Part shown: positions 25,748 to 34,078 of the stretch, piece by piece | Position numbering within the stretch: the stretch's first letter is position 1 | Layout of the letters: every line of letters begins with the position of its first letter | From: JAPHTQ01 sp050287105 | GTDB lineage: Bacteria; Pseudomonadota; Gammaproteobacteria; Thiohalomonadales; Thiohalomonadaceae | Length of the DNA: 64,000 nt | Direction: 5' to 3' | Assembly (NCBI GenBank): GCA_050287105.1 | Contig: JBNKBG010000002.1 | Location: 1-64,000, forward strand | Notes under the pieces: model-generated | Database searches by the model: none | What the model was told of the DNA's origin: nothing | Seen by the model: the letters and a program-made list of their open reading frames with translations, nothing else | Made by a program: the position numbers and the translations under genes

Positions 25748-27575
25748 TGCCGTAGAGGCGTGGTAACAGCCAGGAGAGGGTAAGCCAGACGATCAGCGTC
25801 AGTGGAATACCCACGCGCATAAAATCGGAGAAGTGATAGCCACCGGCACTCATCACCAGCAGGTTGGTTTTGTAGGCCATGGGGGTGGCGTAGCTCATGT
25901 TGGCACCGAACAGCACGGCCAGTACGAATGGCTCCGGCGGCAGCCCCATCTGCTGCGCGACACTGATGGCGATGGGCGTACCGATTACCGCCGCGGCATT
26001 ATTGGAGACGATGTTGGTCAGGATCGCCATGATCAACATCAGTCCTGATAACAGCATCGTCGGCGATGCCCCGGCTGCCAGCGTGACATACAACTGCGCC
26101 ATATAATCCGCACCACCCGTTTGTAACAACGCGGACCCCAGCGCCAGACTGGCGACGACGATCATAATCACCGGGGTACTTAGTGCGTGGACCACATCCT
26201 GCCAGCGCAGGCAACGGGTGAGGATCATCAGCAACACGCCACTCACCGCGCTGATCGCGATCGGCATCAGCCCCAGTGCCGCCACCACAATGATCCCGGC
26301 CATAATCGTCAGCGCCAGTGGGGCACGCTGGGTGTGCGGCAGGTCGCTGGTCGCATCCAGTACCAGCAGGGCGGCATCCTGTTTCAGCGCGGCGATCTGC
26401 TCCTGATTGCCCTGCACCAGCAGCACATCACCGACCCGCAGGCGGATATCACCCAGCTCCATATTCATCGTCCGCACTGCCGCACCCGGTCGATGCAGGG
26501 CCAGAGTCACCACATGATAGCGCTCATCAAAGCGGGTACGGCTGAGGGTGGAGCCCTCCAGTGGCGACCCCTGGGTGACCACTATCTCGGCGATCTGCTG
26601 ATCCTCCGCCCGTAACGGATTCTCTTCATCCACCAGGCTCTCACCGTCATAAAGGCTGGCGCCCAGGGCGGAGGCAAATTCGGTCAGGTGGTCCGGGGTA
26701 TCGTTGACACCCAGGCTGTCGCCAGCCAGTAACAGCGCATCTGGCAACGGCATGATCACGGCATCGCCGCGATGGATTGCGCTGATGCGCATTTTCCCGC
26801 CCACCCGCTCATGGACCTCTGCCAGCATTTTGCCGTCGGCAAAACTCCCCTCTTCAATATGCAGTTGCGCGGTAAACAGGCGTGGTGAACTATCGCGCAA
26901 ACGCCCATCCCGCTCTGGCAGCATCCGCGGTGCCACCAACCATAGATAGAGAATCGCCAGACCTCCGGCGATCGCCGCAGGGATAAAGAAATCAAACATA
27001 TGCATACGGCGTAAACCGAGATCCGCAGCGACCGCGATCACCAGCAGGTTGGTAGAGGTACCGATGGTGGTGCTCATACCACCAACCAGGGTAGCGAAAC
27101 CCATCGGCATCAGCATCCCCGAGGTGGGCTGGCCGGTACGCAAGCCCACGCTTACCAGGATGGGCAGCAACAACACCACGATGGGGACGTTGTTAACGAA
27201 GGCGCTCAAAAGGGAACCCACCACCAATGTCAGTAGCAGGGAGAAGAGAGGGCTAATCACCCAAAATCGCGCCAGCAGACGACCTACCGGTTCCAGTGCG
27301 CCGGTACGCACCAGCCCCTGCCCGGCGACCATCAGCGCGCTGACCGCAATCAGTGCCTCATGTCCGAAACCGCTGAACAGCGCGATAGGCTCAAACGCTA
27401 TACCATCGTGGCTATAAGGGAATAGCTCAAAACCCACTGCCAGCAGTACCAACACCACCAGACTGGAGGTCTCAAGGGGAATGTTATCCCGGGTAAAGAG
27501 AAACAGTGCCGCCACAATTAACAGCAACACCGCGATGCCATGTTCATCCGGTGTCGTGGGCAGCATTAAATCCAT
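25740..27575 (-). CDS. SLC13-family permease with two RCK_C domains
   Basis: Large inner-membrane transporter, 611 residues. About 12 spans are split around a cytoplasmic insert (about residues 215-400) that carries two TrkA-C-like domains, with LRVGDVLLVQGNQEQIAAL in the second. The N-terminal half has NNVPIVVLLLPI and GTSTNLLV; the C-terminal half has NIVSNNAAAVIGTPIAISVA. These are the paired Asn-rich hairpin motifs of divalent anion:Na+ symporters (ArsB/NhaD/SLC13). Substrates in this subgroup include sulfate and dicarboxylates, and the choice cannot be made from sequence. Confidence 0.87.
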   Translation of the reverse strand: MDLMLPTTPDEHGIAVLLLIVAALFLFTRDNIPLETSSLVVLVLLAVGFELFPYSHDGIAFEPIALFSGFGHEALIAVSALMVAGQGLVRTGALEPVGRLLARFWVISPLFSLLLTLVVGSLLSAFVNNVPIVVLLLPILVSVGLRTGQPTSGMLMPMGFATLVGGMSTTIGTSTNLLVIAVAADLGLRRMHMFDFFIPAAIAGGLAILYLWLVAPRMLPERDGRLRDSSPRLFTAQLHIEEGSFADGKMLAEVHERVGGKMRISAIHRGDAVIMPLPDALLLAGDSLGVNDTPDHLTEFASALGASLYDGESLVDEENPLRAEDQQIAEIVVTQGSPLEGSTLSRTRFDERYHVVTLALHRPGAAVRTMNMELGDIRLRVGDVLLVQGNQEQIAALKQDAALLVLDATSDLPHTQRAPLALTIMAGIIVVAALGLMPIAISAVSGVLLMILTRCLRWQDVVHALSTPVIMIVVASLALGSALLQTGGADYMAQLYVTLAAGASPTMLLSGLMLIMAILTNIVSNNAAAVIGTPIAISVAQQMGLPPEPFVLAVLFGANMSYATPMAYKTNLLVMSAGGYHFSDFMRVGIPLTLIVWLTLSWLLPRLYGIN

Positions 27576-27697
27576 CTAAACTTCCTCACTCACTCGGTGA
27601 CCTGAAATAAGGTGCATACATTGTAGTCACAACTTTCTTTTTCGTCTGTTGTGCGGTAAACATGGCAGATGAACTACGTTGTAATTTTGGTACCGCT

Positions 27698-28396
27698 ATG
27701 AGAATTCGGATAAGCACGGTTATTTTTTGTCTGCTTTCCACACTGGCAATCCCCTGCCACGGAGCTGATAACGCACCGACCATTGATGATCTCATTATCT
27801 GGGAGATCCAGGACTGGAAATCCAAGGGCGGACATAAACGCCTCACCCTGTGGCGCGATGGCTACTCGGAAATTGAAGTGGTTTTGCCGGAAGATGCCAA
27901 GACACCTTCACCCAGTGCTGGCTGGGAGAGGATCCGTGACAACGACAACATCCGTTATGTGCATCGCAACGCCTACACACCCGACGCAACCCGCAAGATG
28001 TTCCGCCAGGCAATCCGTGCCGGTATCAGACGCCTGACCTCCTTTCGCCCGGTAAAGAAGGATGCGGGTGGCACCCGGGTGGTGATCAGTCTCGATGGTG
28101 AGCGCAAGGAGTTAATCATCCCTGACTTTCTGGGTCGCTATGACGGCACCACCAATCACCGCCGTTTTCAGGCCGTTTCCGCCATTCTTGGCCGCTTTAA
28201 CAGCAATCCTTTCGCCGTCCCAGGCGCCAAACCCAAACCGACAAAGCCGGAAGCGGCAACTGCCCCCGCTGCTGCGCCGACAACGACCGAAACCACTGAC
28301 AGCGCAACAACAGAATCGGTAAAGACGGAAGAGCCCTCGGCACCACAGACCGAACCCGCCGTGCAGGAGAAACCCTCCGAGGCGACAGCCGAGTAG
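27698..28396 (+). CDS. secreted hypothetical protein with Pro/Ala/Thr/Glu-rich tail
   Basis: 232 residues. A signal peptide (MRIRISTVIFCLLSTLAIPCHGA, about 1-23) precedes a domain of about 140 residues (IWEIQDWKSKGGHKRLTLWRDG through RYDGTTNHRRFQAVSAILGR). A low-complexity tail of about 60 residues rich in Pro, Ala, Thr and Glu ends the protein. The tail resembles a flexible linker or periplasmic spacer. The ATG at 27698 is chosen because the signal peptide starts there. No family is recognised. Confidence 0.65.
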   Translation: MRIRISTVIFCLLSTLAIPCHGADNAPTIDDLIIWEIQDWKSKGGHKRLTLWRDGYSEIEVVLPEDAKTPSPSAGWERIRDNDNIRYVHRNAYTPDATRKMFRQAIRAGIRRLTSFRPVKKDAGGTRVVISLDGERKELIIPDFLGRYDGTTNHRRFQAVSAILGRFNSNPFAVPGAKPKPTKPEAATAPAAAPTTTETTDSATTESVKTEEPSAPQTEPAVQEKPSEATAE

Positions 28397-28458
28397 CCCG
28401 CCCGAACGCAAAGCGCTGTTCTGCGTTATAATGCGCCCTTCACAAATCAGGAGGGGTT

Positions 28459-29043
28459 ATGACCATCGAACAGACGCTGCAAACACGCAGCAATTCCCAG
28501 TGCGAACTTTGCGGCGCAAGCGATAGCCTTTCCGTTTACGAAATTCCTCCCGAGTCAGATGGCAGCGCCGAGCAGTCGGTACTGCTGTGCGCGACCTGCC
28601 GCAGCCAGATCGAAAACCCCGAGACCGTCGACGCCAACCACTGGCGCTGCCTCAATGACAGCATGTGGAGTCAGGTGCCTGCGGTACAGGTGATGGCGTG
28701 GCGCATGTTGACCCGCCTGAGTGCAGAGGGCTGGCCGCAGGAGTTGCTGGATATGCTCTATCTGGACGACGACACCCTCGCCTGGGCCAAAGCCGATGGG
28801 ACGGGTAGCAGTAACGAAGAGAGTGACGACGTGCACAAGGATTGTCACGGCGCGATCCTTGAGGCGGGCGATACCGTTACCCTGACCAAGGACCTTACCG
28901 TCAAGGGCGCCAACTTCACCGCCAAACGCGGCACCGCGGTGCGCGGTATTTCGCTGGTACCCAACAACCCGGAACAGATCGAAGGCAAGGTCAATGGTCA
29001 GCAGATCGTCATCCTGACCAAGTTCGTTAAGAAATCATCCTGA
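28459..29043 (+). CDS. PhnA/YjdM family zinc-ribbon protein
   Basis: 194 residues. An N-terminal zinc ribbon (CELCGAS near residue 16 and CATCRSQIE near 45) and a C-terminal PhnA domain (VHKDCHGAILEAGDTVTLTKDLTVKGA, then GTAVRGISLV and KVNGQQIVILTKFVKKS) are visible. PhnA is named after phosphonate growth, but the family is widespread and its true role is unclear. AGGAGGGGTT lies just before the ATG. A strong hairpin follows the stop codon. Confidence 0.9.
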   Translation: MTIEQTLQTRSNSQCELCGASDSLSVYEIPPESDGSAEQSVLLCATCRSQIENPETVDANHWRCLNDSMWSQVPAVQVMAWRMLTRLSAEGWPQELLDMLYLDDDTLAWAKADGTGSSNEESDDVHKDCHGAILEAGDTVTLTKDLTVKGANFTAKRGTAVRGISLVPNNPEQIEGKVNGQQIVILTKFVKKSS

Positions 29044-29071
29044 GCAGTAACGTGCCAATGAGGCACACATC

Positions 29072-29122
29072 GAAGGCCACGAGAGGTTTTATTTTATAAC
29101 CCTTTCGTGGCCTTCTGCTTTT
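29072..29122. terminator. hairpin terminator between phnA-like gene and ROK kinase
   Basis: Eleven-base perfect stem GAAGGCCACGA/TCGTGGCCTTC (29072-29082 with 29105-29115), with an A/T-rich loop and TGCTTTTG after it. It lies between two convergent genes and could serve both. Confidence 0.7.
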
Positions 29123-29139
29123 GCTACCTGGCGTTCGCC

Positions 29140-30033
29140 TCAGTCCCACAACCAGGCCGCACCACGCACCCCGCTGGAGTCGCCGTGCAAGGGTGGCAGC
29201 AACCGGGTATCGACCCGATCCGAAAAAACATACTCTCCCCACAACTTCGGCACGTTGGTGTAGAGCCTTTCGATCTTCGACATACCACCACCCAGCACGA
29301 TCACATCCGGGTCCAGCAGATTAATCACCGAGGCCAGGGCGCGGGCCATGCGATCTTCATAGGCCTGTAACGCCGACTCCGCCAGCACCTCCCCCTGCTC
29401 AGCACGAACAACGATGGCTTCCGCAGTCACTCCATCCCCTCCCATGCGCTGGTATGCCGCGGCAAAACCGGGGCCGGAGAGCCAGGTTTCGATGCACCCC
29501 TGTTTACCGCAGTAACATTCGGGACCGGGCAACTCCTCCGCCCTAGGCCAGGGCAATGGATTGTGGCCCCACTCCCCGGCAATGGCATTGGGACCGGTTA
29601 AAGGTTTACCGTTGATCACAACACCACCGCCGGTACCGGTGCCGATGATCACTCCGAATACCACTGCGGCTCCGGCTGCGGCACCATCGACCGCCTCGGA
29701 AACGGCAAAACAGTTGGCATCGTTACTCAGGCGAATTGGACGGGATAACATCTGCTCCAGATCCCGATCCAGCGCCCTGCCGATAATCCAGGTGGAGTTG
29801 GCATTTTTCACCTTGCCAGTGGCCGGAGAGATCGCCCCGGGGATACCGACGCCCACCGTCCCCTGCTGACCCAGTTCCTGCTCGATTTCCTGCACCAACT
29901 CGACAATGCTGCTTAACGTCGCTGCATAATCGTGGCGAGGGGTCTCCACCCGACGACGCAGCAATTCGCTGCCATCGCTCGCCAGCGCAACGGCTTCGAT
30001 TTTGCTGCCACCAAGGTCAACACCAATGCGCAC
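29140..30033 (-). CDS. ROK-family sugar kinase (fructokinase-like)
   Basis: ATP-dependent hexose kinase of the ROK family. The N-terminal phosphate-binding motif is IGVDLGGSKIEAVAL, IIGTGTGGGVVING lies near residue 130, and the zinc-binding motif is CYCGKQGCIETWLSGPG. EWGHNPLPWP holds the conserved His. I chose the GTG at 30033 (MRIGVDLGG) because GAGGA lies eight bases upstream and family members begin right at this strand; it gives 297 residues. Fructose or mannose is the likely substrate from similarity to Mak, which is an inference. Confidence 0.87.
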   Translation of the reverse strand: MRIGVDLGGSKIEAVALASDGSELLRRRVETPRHDYAATLSSIVELVQEIEQELGQQGTVGVGIPGAISPATGKVKNANSTWIIGRALDRDLEQMLSRPIRLSNDANCFAVSEAVDGAAAGAAVVFGVIIGTGTGGGVVINGKPLTGPNAIAGEWGHNPLPWPRAEELPGPECYCGKQGCIETWLSGPGFAAAYQRMGGDGVTAEAIVVRAEQGEVLAESALQAYEDRMARALASVINLLDPDVIVLGGGMSKIERLYTNVPKLWGEYVFSDRVDTRLLPPLHGDSSGVRGAAWLWD

Positions 30034-30116
30034 GATTTTTTCCTCGCTTGAGCTGGCGCGGGACGATCCCCACATCTATAGTCGAGTTAACAAGTTGGTT
30101 ATATCGGAGGAGTCTT

Positions 30117-30404
30117 ATGCGTAGCGCAATCCTGGCAAGTGAAGCACCGCGGCAGCCCTGGAACGAACAGTTTGCCGAGAAGCTCGCCAAACAGTTTGGT
30201 ATTGAGCGGTTGACCGACGCGCACTGGAAGGTGATTAACACCCTGCGCTGTCACTTCATCCAGTACGGCGCTCTACCACCGATGCGTTTTGCCTGCGATC
30301 TCAGTCGCCTTGAGCCGCATTGTGTTGACCAACTCTTCCACTCACCGCGGGAGGCCTGGCGGATTGCCGGCCTGCCTGATCCGGGAGACGAGGTGCAACA
30401 CTAA
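30117..30404 (+). CDS. DsrC/TusE-family protein lacking both functional cysteines (RspA-like)
   Basis: 95 residues with the DsrC fold signature: WNEQFAEKLAKQFGIERLTDAHWKVINTLR, then YGALPPMRFACDLS and the C-terminal arm EAWRIAGLPDPGDEVQH. In DsrC this arm carries one Cys before RIAGLP and a penultimate Cys, the carriers of persulfide or trisulfide; TusE keeps the last one. Here the first is Trp81 and the end is EVQH, so no sulfur relay through the arm is possible. Cysteine-less members have been proposed to be regulatory (RspA). GGAGGAG five bases before the ATG supports this start. It is divergent from the ROK kinase. Confidence 0.85.
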   Translation: MRSAILASEAPRQPWNEQFAEKLAKQFGIERLTDAHWKVINTLRCHFIQYGALPPMRFACDLSRLEPHCVDQLFHSPREAWRIAGLPDPGDEVQH

Positions 30405-30410
30405 GCGAAC

Positions 30411-30770
30411 TCACTCCTTCTCATATTCCGCTGCCCGGCGCGCATCACCACGCACCTTCTCCGCCGGGTAGCGCTGTTCGTTAATTTCAATCTTCTCCCA
30501 GGCCGCTTGCACCGGATCGACCCCCAGGCGATCTGCCGTGCGGATCAAAAAGATCAAAATATCCGCCAACTCCAGCCGCACCTCGTCGAGCTTTTCTGCT
30601 GGCAAAGCAAAGCTCTGCTCCTCGCTTAACCATTGAAAGTGTTCCACCAGTTCCGCTGCCTCGGCGATGAGTGCCATGGAGAGGTTTTTCGGTGAGTGAA
30701 ACTGCTCCCAATCACGGGCGCGGGCGAATTCGGCCAGACGCTGGCGTAACTGTTCCAGGGAATCCTGCAT
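30411..30770 (-). CDS. MazG-like nucleotide pyrophosphohydrolase
   Basis: 119 residues from the ATG at 30770, which has GAGGG eight bases upstream. The all-alpha NTP pyrophosphohydrolase motif is seen as LIAEAAELVEHFQW followed by EVRLELADILIFLIRTADRLG, that is EAAEL and ExxLADxL with the metal-binding acidic residues. It likely hydrolyses non-canonical or excess nucleoside triphosphates (dCTP-type or RS21-C6-like). It converges with the DsrC-like gene, seven bases from its stop. Confidence 0.87.
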   Translation of the reverse strand: MQDSLEQLRQRLAEFARARDWEQFHSPKNLSMALIAEAAELVEHFQWLSEEQSFALPAEKLDEVRLELADILIFLIRTADRLGVDPVQAAWEKIEINEQRYPAEKVRGDARRAAEYEKE

Positions 30771-30835
30771 GGTCTGTCCCTCAGCCATTAACTATGGGCA
30801 GAGTATCAGGCATGAACGGGATAGCGGAAGAGCGG

Positions 30836-30865
30836 GCAAAAGAAAGCCGACCTGTTCAGGTCGGC
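30836..30865 (-). terminator. intrinsic terminator of the 69-residue protein gene
   Basis: Perfect nine-base stem GCCGACCTG/CAGGTCGGC (30846-30865) followed on the minus strand by TTTCTTTTG. It is placed 31 bp past the stop codon of the small gene at 30897. Confidence 0.85.
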
Positions 30866-30896
30866 AAATGGGGGAACAATGAGGAGGAGTTACAGA

Positions 30897-31106
30897 TTAA
30901 GCTAGTTCAACTTGAGCGGTTAAACGATCCAGCATTCTGCGGCGACGCTCAATCAACCGCGTATAGAGTCCATGTGACCATTGGTCAGCGGGGCACTCAC
31001 TGAAGGGATCAATCTTCGCCAGTGCCTCCTGGAACATGTTTATTTCGTCGTGAATCTTGCGATGCACAGATGAGATCAGATGACGTACAGCAGTGACATT
31101 GTCCAT
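30897..31106 (-). CDS. small hypothetical helical protein
   Basis: 69 residues (MDNVTAVRHLISSVHRKIHD to the C terminus RRMLDRLTAQVELA), mostly helical and charged, without membrane segment or signal peptide. GGGAGG five bases before the ATG and a terminator just after the stop show that it is a real stand-alone gene. The function is unknown. Confidence 0.7.
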   Translation of the reverse strand: MDNVTAVRHLISSVHRKIHDEINMFQEALAKIDPFSECPADQWSHGLYTRLIERRRRMLDRLTAQVELA

Positions 31107-31388
31107 TTCAACCTCCCTGTAAGGAGCACTCCCTACTCTATGGAGCCGCGAGATGATTTTTGTTCGGTCTGGTGGAAGCGGCGTCAGCCGGGGTAATACC
31201 CCACTGCATGACTTCACCGACCCTTCGTATGCGTTAAGTATTAGCAGGCGAAATGTGGGGTATTTGTGAACTGGCGCAAACTTTTGTAAAACGTAGGGGA
31301 TTTAGAGGCAAACTATTAGATTTTTTTGTGTGATAGCGGTCGGCTAATGAAGAAATTGGCGTTAGTGAGGACTAACAAACAAGGTAGG

Positions 31389-32204
31389 CTACCGGTCTAC
31401 TGAGATATTCCCGCTCCAGCGCAGGGGGACCTTACCCAGGCCGGGTACCTGCAGGCGCCCATCAAAAACCACCGGGATTTTGCCACCGCCCTTGATGCGA
31501 CTGATCACCCCACCCAACTCGCTGTAACTCAGACTCATGCCCAGCGCCAGACGACCCTGCTTTCCCGCACCCAGCGAGAGCGGGGCCAGGCTCTTGCCCC
31601 TGGCGACGGTGCCATTGGCAATCTTCAGGTCGTAGTCGATCCCTTCCAGACGTAGCGGAAAGCGGTTCTCATTCTTCATCTCGAGGCCAACCTCGATATC
31701 GATGCCGGAGAGGGTTACCCGCTTGAGACCCAGCTTGCCAATAGTGACCTTGGGCAGTGAGGGGATGCCCAGGGTACCGCTGGTTTTGTAGGGCAGCTTG
31801 AACAGACCAAAGTCGATATCGCCGCCCAGGGCATAACGCACCTTGTCCTGTTTCAGCAGCGCCGAGGCACCATCAAACATCTCCTTGTAGGCCAGGGTGA
31901 GCGGCAGCGTCAGGGTGGAGCTGCCGTTGGCAGCCAGTTTGAGCTTTTGTCCGGTGTTGCCCTTGAGCAGCGGCTTCTCTTCGATATCCAGCTTATAGCT
32001 CAACCCCTCCAGGGTAATGCCGAGGGGATTGGGATTTTTTACCGCCAGCACAAAGGCCACGTCCATACCACCCAGGGTAATACCGGTGACCTTCACCTGC
32101 TGCATCGCCACCTCCGGTTTCTTGATCCCCTCCTTGAGCGCCGCACAGGAGAGAAGAGTGAGGCCGAGCGGTAACAGGAGAAGAAGACGCCACGCTTTGT
32201 GCAT
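31389..32204 (-). CDS. LEA type 2 family lipoprotein
   Basis: 271 residues. A lipoprotein signal (LLLLPLGLTLLSCAAL, lipobox LLSC with Cys near residue 20) precedes two water-stress/hypersensitive-type LEA-2 domains: about 35-130 (VKVTGITLGGMDVAFVLAVKNPNPLGITLEGLSYKL) and 150-260 (LKRVTLSGIDIEVGLEMKNENRFPLRLEGIDYDL). The internal repeat is easy to see (VKNPNPLGITLEG versus MKNENRFPLRLEG). The start at 32204 has GAGG eight bases upstream. It follows the DUF4870 gene with a 14-bp gap, likely in one operon. It is probably anchored to the outer membrane. Confidence 0.85.
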   Translation of the reverse strand: MHKAWRLLLLLPLGLTLLSCAALKEGIKKPEVAMQQVKVTGITLGGMDVAFVLAVKNPNPLGITLEGLSYKLDIEEKPLLKGNTGQKLKLAANGSSTLTLPLTLAYKEMFDGASALLKQDKVRYALGGDIDFGLFKLPYKTSGTLGIPSLPKVTIGKLGLKRVTLSGIDIEVGLEMKNENRFPLRLEGIDYDLKIANGTVARGKSLAPLSLGAGKQGRLALGMSLSYSELGGVISRIKGGGKIPVVFDGRLQVPGLGKVPLRWSGNISVDR

Positions 32205-32218
32205 ACGGTTTACCTCGC

Positions 32219-32581
32219 TCAGAATCCCCAGGATTGCGGGTTGGGATAGGGACGCTTCATGTTCAACAGTCGGATCCCTTTGATACAGCGGACCAGGAAC
32301 CAGATGAGCAGGAACAGCAGAACCAGATAGCCGATCATGACGAATAGCAACAGAACACCAACAATGCTGATCAGTGTGCTGATCCAGAAGGTGCGAATTT
32401 GCAAAGTGTAATGACTTTGCAACCACTCCGGCGCCTCGTCGCGGTAGACATAGGCCACCACCACACCGATCAGGCCAGTAACCCCGCCAAACAGGGGAGA
32501 GGCCAGTAGCAGCAGGTAAACCAGCATCGCCGCACCCTGTCCCTGTGTGGCGACGGGTGGCGGCGTTTCCCATTCAGTCAT
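32219..32581 (-). CDS. DUF4870-like small membrane protein
   Basis: 120 residues with three hydrophobic segments: about 18-48 (AAMLVYLLLLASPLFGGVTGLIGVVVAYVY), 65-85 and 84-102. The arrangement resembles the DUF4870 (Tic20-like) family. The C terminus RLLNMKRPYPNPQSWGF fits that family, where a Pro-Tyr-rich end is usual. It lies upstream of the LEA-2 lipoprotein on the same strand. The function is unknown. Confidence 0.75.
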   Translation of the reverse strand: MTEWETPPPVATQGQGAAMLVYLLLLASPLFGGVTGLIGVVVAYVYRDEAPEWLQSHYTLQIRTFWISTLISIVGVLLLFVMIGYLVLLFLLIWFLVRCIKGIRLLNMKRPYPNPQSWGF

Positions 32582-32644
32582 CTGTCGCGTCCTTCTGCTA
32601 CGGATATTTGCCCCATTAGAGAGTGAAAATCGGCGTATTTCAAG

Positions 32645-33211
32645 TCAGCCATGAAAGGCTTCGTCCGAAGCCAGCCAGGCCAGCTCTTCAGCCGTTGATT
32701 CGCGCCCAAGGATTTCATTGCGATGGGGAAAGCGACCGAAACGCCGCACGATCTCGCGATGATGCTTGGCCCAGTGCAAATTGCCATCCAGCCCCGCCGC
32801 CCCAAATAACGCCAGAGCGCGATCCTGATCCGCCAGCGACTCACTGTGCATAAAGGGTATGTAGAGAAACGCCTTTTCCTGTTGGGAGAGCTGCCGATCC
32901 CAGCCCTGTTCAATAGCAACCGTTGCCGCGCTGCACGCGCCGGCTTCTCCGGCAAAACTCTCCGCTTTGCCGCGATAGATATTCAAGGGTAGTTGATCGA
33001 GCAGGATCACCAGCGCCAGTGCACCGTGCGGTGAGCTCAGCCAGTGTGTCAGTTCGCCACGCAGGCCTGCCTGGACATCGGCTCCAAAACGCTGCCGCAG
33101 TTCATCGTCGAAGGCTTTTGTCGAACGGAACCAGCGCTTTGCCGATGTTTCGGAAAACCAGAACTGAAGGAGCTTTTCGGCTTCTACGGGCGTTGCAGAG
33201 GATTCATTCAT
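32645..33211 (-). CDS. DUF924 family protein
   Basis: 188 residues. The motifs LLQFWFSE at the N terminus, FRSTKAFDDELRQRFGAD, ALVILLDQLPLNIYRG, FLYIPFMHSESLADQDRAL and HHREIVRRFGRFPHRNEILGR are the full set expected for DUF924, an alpha-helical TPR-like family. Soluble and cytoplasmic; no function is established. It is followed, 63 bp on, by the DUF4870 gene on the same strand. Confidence 0.9.
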   Translation of the reverse strand: MNESSATPVEAEKLLQFWFSETSAKRWFRSTKAFDDELRQRFGADVQAGLRGELTHWLSSPHGALALVILLDQLPLNIYRGKAESFAGEAGACSAATVAIEQGWDRQLSQQEKAFLYIPFMHSESLADQDRALALFGAAGLDGNLHWAKHHREIVRRFGRFPHRNEILGRESTAEELAWLASDEAFHG

Positions 33212-33220
33212 TACACTTCC

Positions 33221-33979
33221 TCACACCTGCCGGAACTGGCGGTAGAGTACGTAGGCACCCCAGAGCAAAGCAACGATTACGATTATCTCGCCCAGCGTAT
33301 CAACGACACGCGCAATGGCGTGATCTTTGGGCAACATACCGAGATCCCAAAGCAGGTTATTCCAGTCATGGATACCGGGCCTGTCGCGCCCCGTGCCACC
33401 GCCCACCAGTTGTAACTCCATGGCGCGGGCATCATTAATGTACGGCGCGATATCCATCATGCTTTGACCTAACCACCAGATACCTACCGATGCGCCGAAG
33501 TGGTCCTGATGTTTGAACAGAAACGTTCCTGCCACGGTCAGTGGCATGATCAACTGCATCAACGTTCCACCCAGCACCATCATGAAATCGCCAAACGGGC
33601 GGAAAAGAAAGTGCCCTGCCTCATGAAACACCAGATCGATATTGTGCATAAAGGAGTGACCGATGGCATTGCTCTCCATCTTCAGCAGAATGAAGTGCCA
33701 ACCCCAGATAAACAGCAACAGATAGATCGCAACCCTGCCCCAGTAGGTCGCCGGATTGATAGTGGTTGCCGCTTCACGTTCGATCAGCCGGTTTGCCAGG
33801 TGCTCACGTTCGGCGGCTGACATTTGCGCGGTGGATACGGGTGCCTCAGTACCATCCCTGGCGGCGTTGTATTTGTACCATTTGGCATAGACCAGTCCGC
33901 AGACAGGACAGATGTCCGGGGTGCCGACATCTGTCGGCTGACGTTGATAGTCACACTTTGGGCAGGCCTGATCCATCAC
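33221..33979 (-). CDS. zinc-ribbon membrane protein with HEAGH motif (possible M50-like)
   Basis: 252 residues. An N-terminal zinc ribbon (CPKCDYQRQP and CPVCGLVYAKW) precedes several membrane spans. The segment LVFHEAGHFLFRPFG carries HExxH, as in site-2-type zinc metalloproteases, on a probable membrane helix. A second metal ligand could be an Asp in MMDIAPYINDAR, but the NxxPG or LDG motif of M50 is not clear, so protease activity is uncertain. The start may be either of two adjacent ATG codons. It is nine bases upstream of the DUF924 gene on the same strand. Confidence 0.7.
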   Translation of the reverse strand: MMDQACPKCDYQRQPTDVGTPDICPVCGLVYAKWYKYNAARDGTEAPVSTAQMSAAEREHLANRLIEREAATTINPATYWGRVAIYLLLFIWGWHFILLKMESNAIGHSFMHNIDLVFHEAGHFLFRPFGDFMMVLGGTLMQLIMPLTVAGTFLFKHQDHFGASVGIWWLGQSMMDIAPYINDARAMELQLVGGGTGRDRPGIHDWNNLLWDLGMLPKDHAIARVVDTLGEIIVIVALLWGAYVLYRQFRQV

Positions 33980-34010
33980 CAGATAGTATCCCCACCCACG
34001 TCGCTAAAGC

Positions 34011-34035
34011 AAAAAAACCCCGCCAAAGGGCGGGG
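34011..34035 (-). terminator. intrinsic terminator of the TonB receptor gene
   Basis: CCCCGCC/GGCGGGG stem (34018-34024 with 34029-34035) followed on the minus strand by seven T. It lies 43 bp past the stop of the TonB-dependent receptor gene. Confidence 0.9.
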
Positions 34036-34078
34036 TCTGCGCACAGCCGCAAGATGTCGCAGTAAGCAGGAGTATAAT

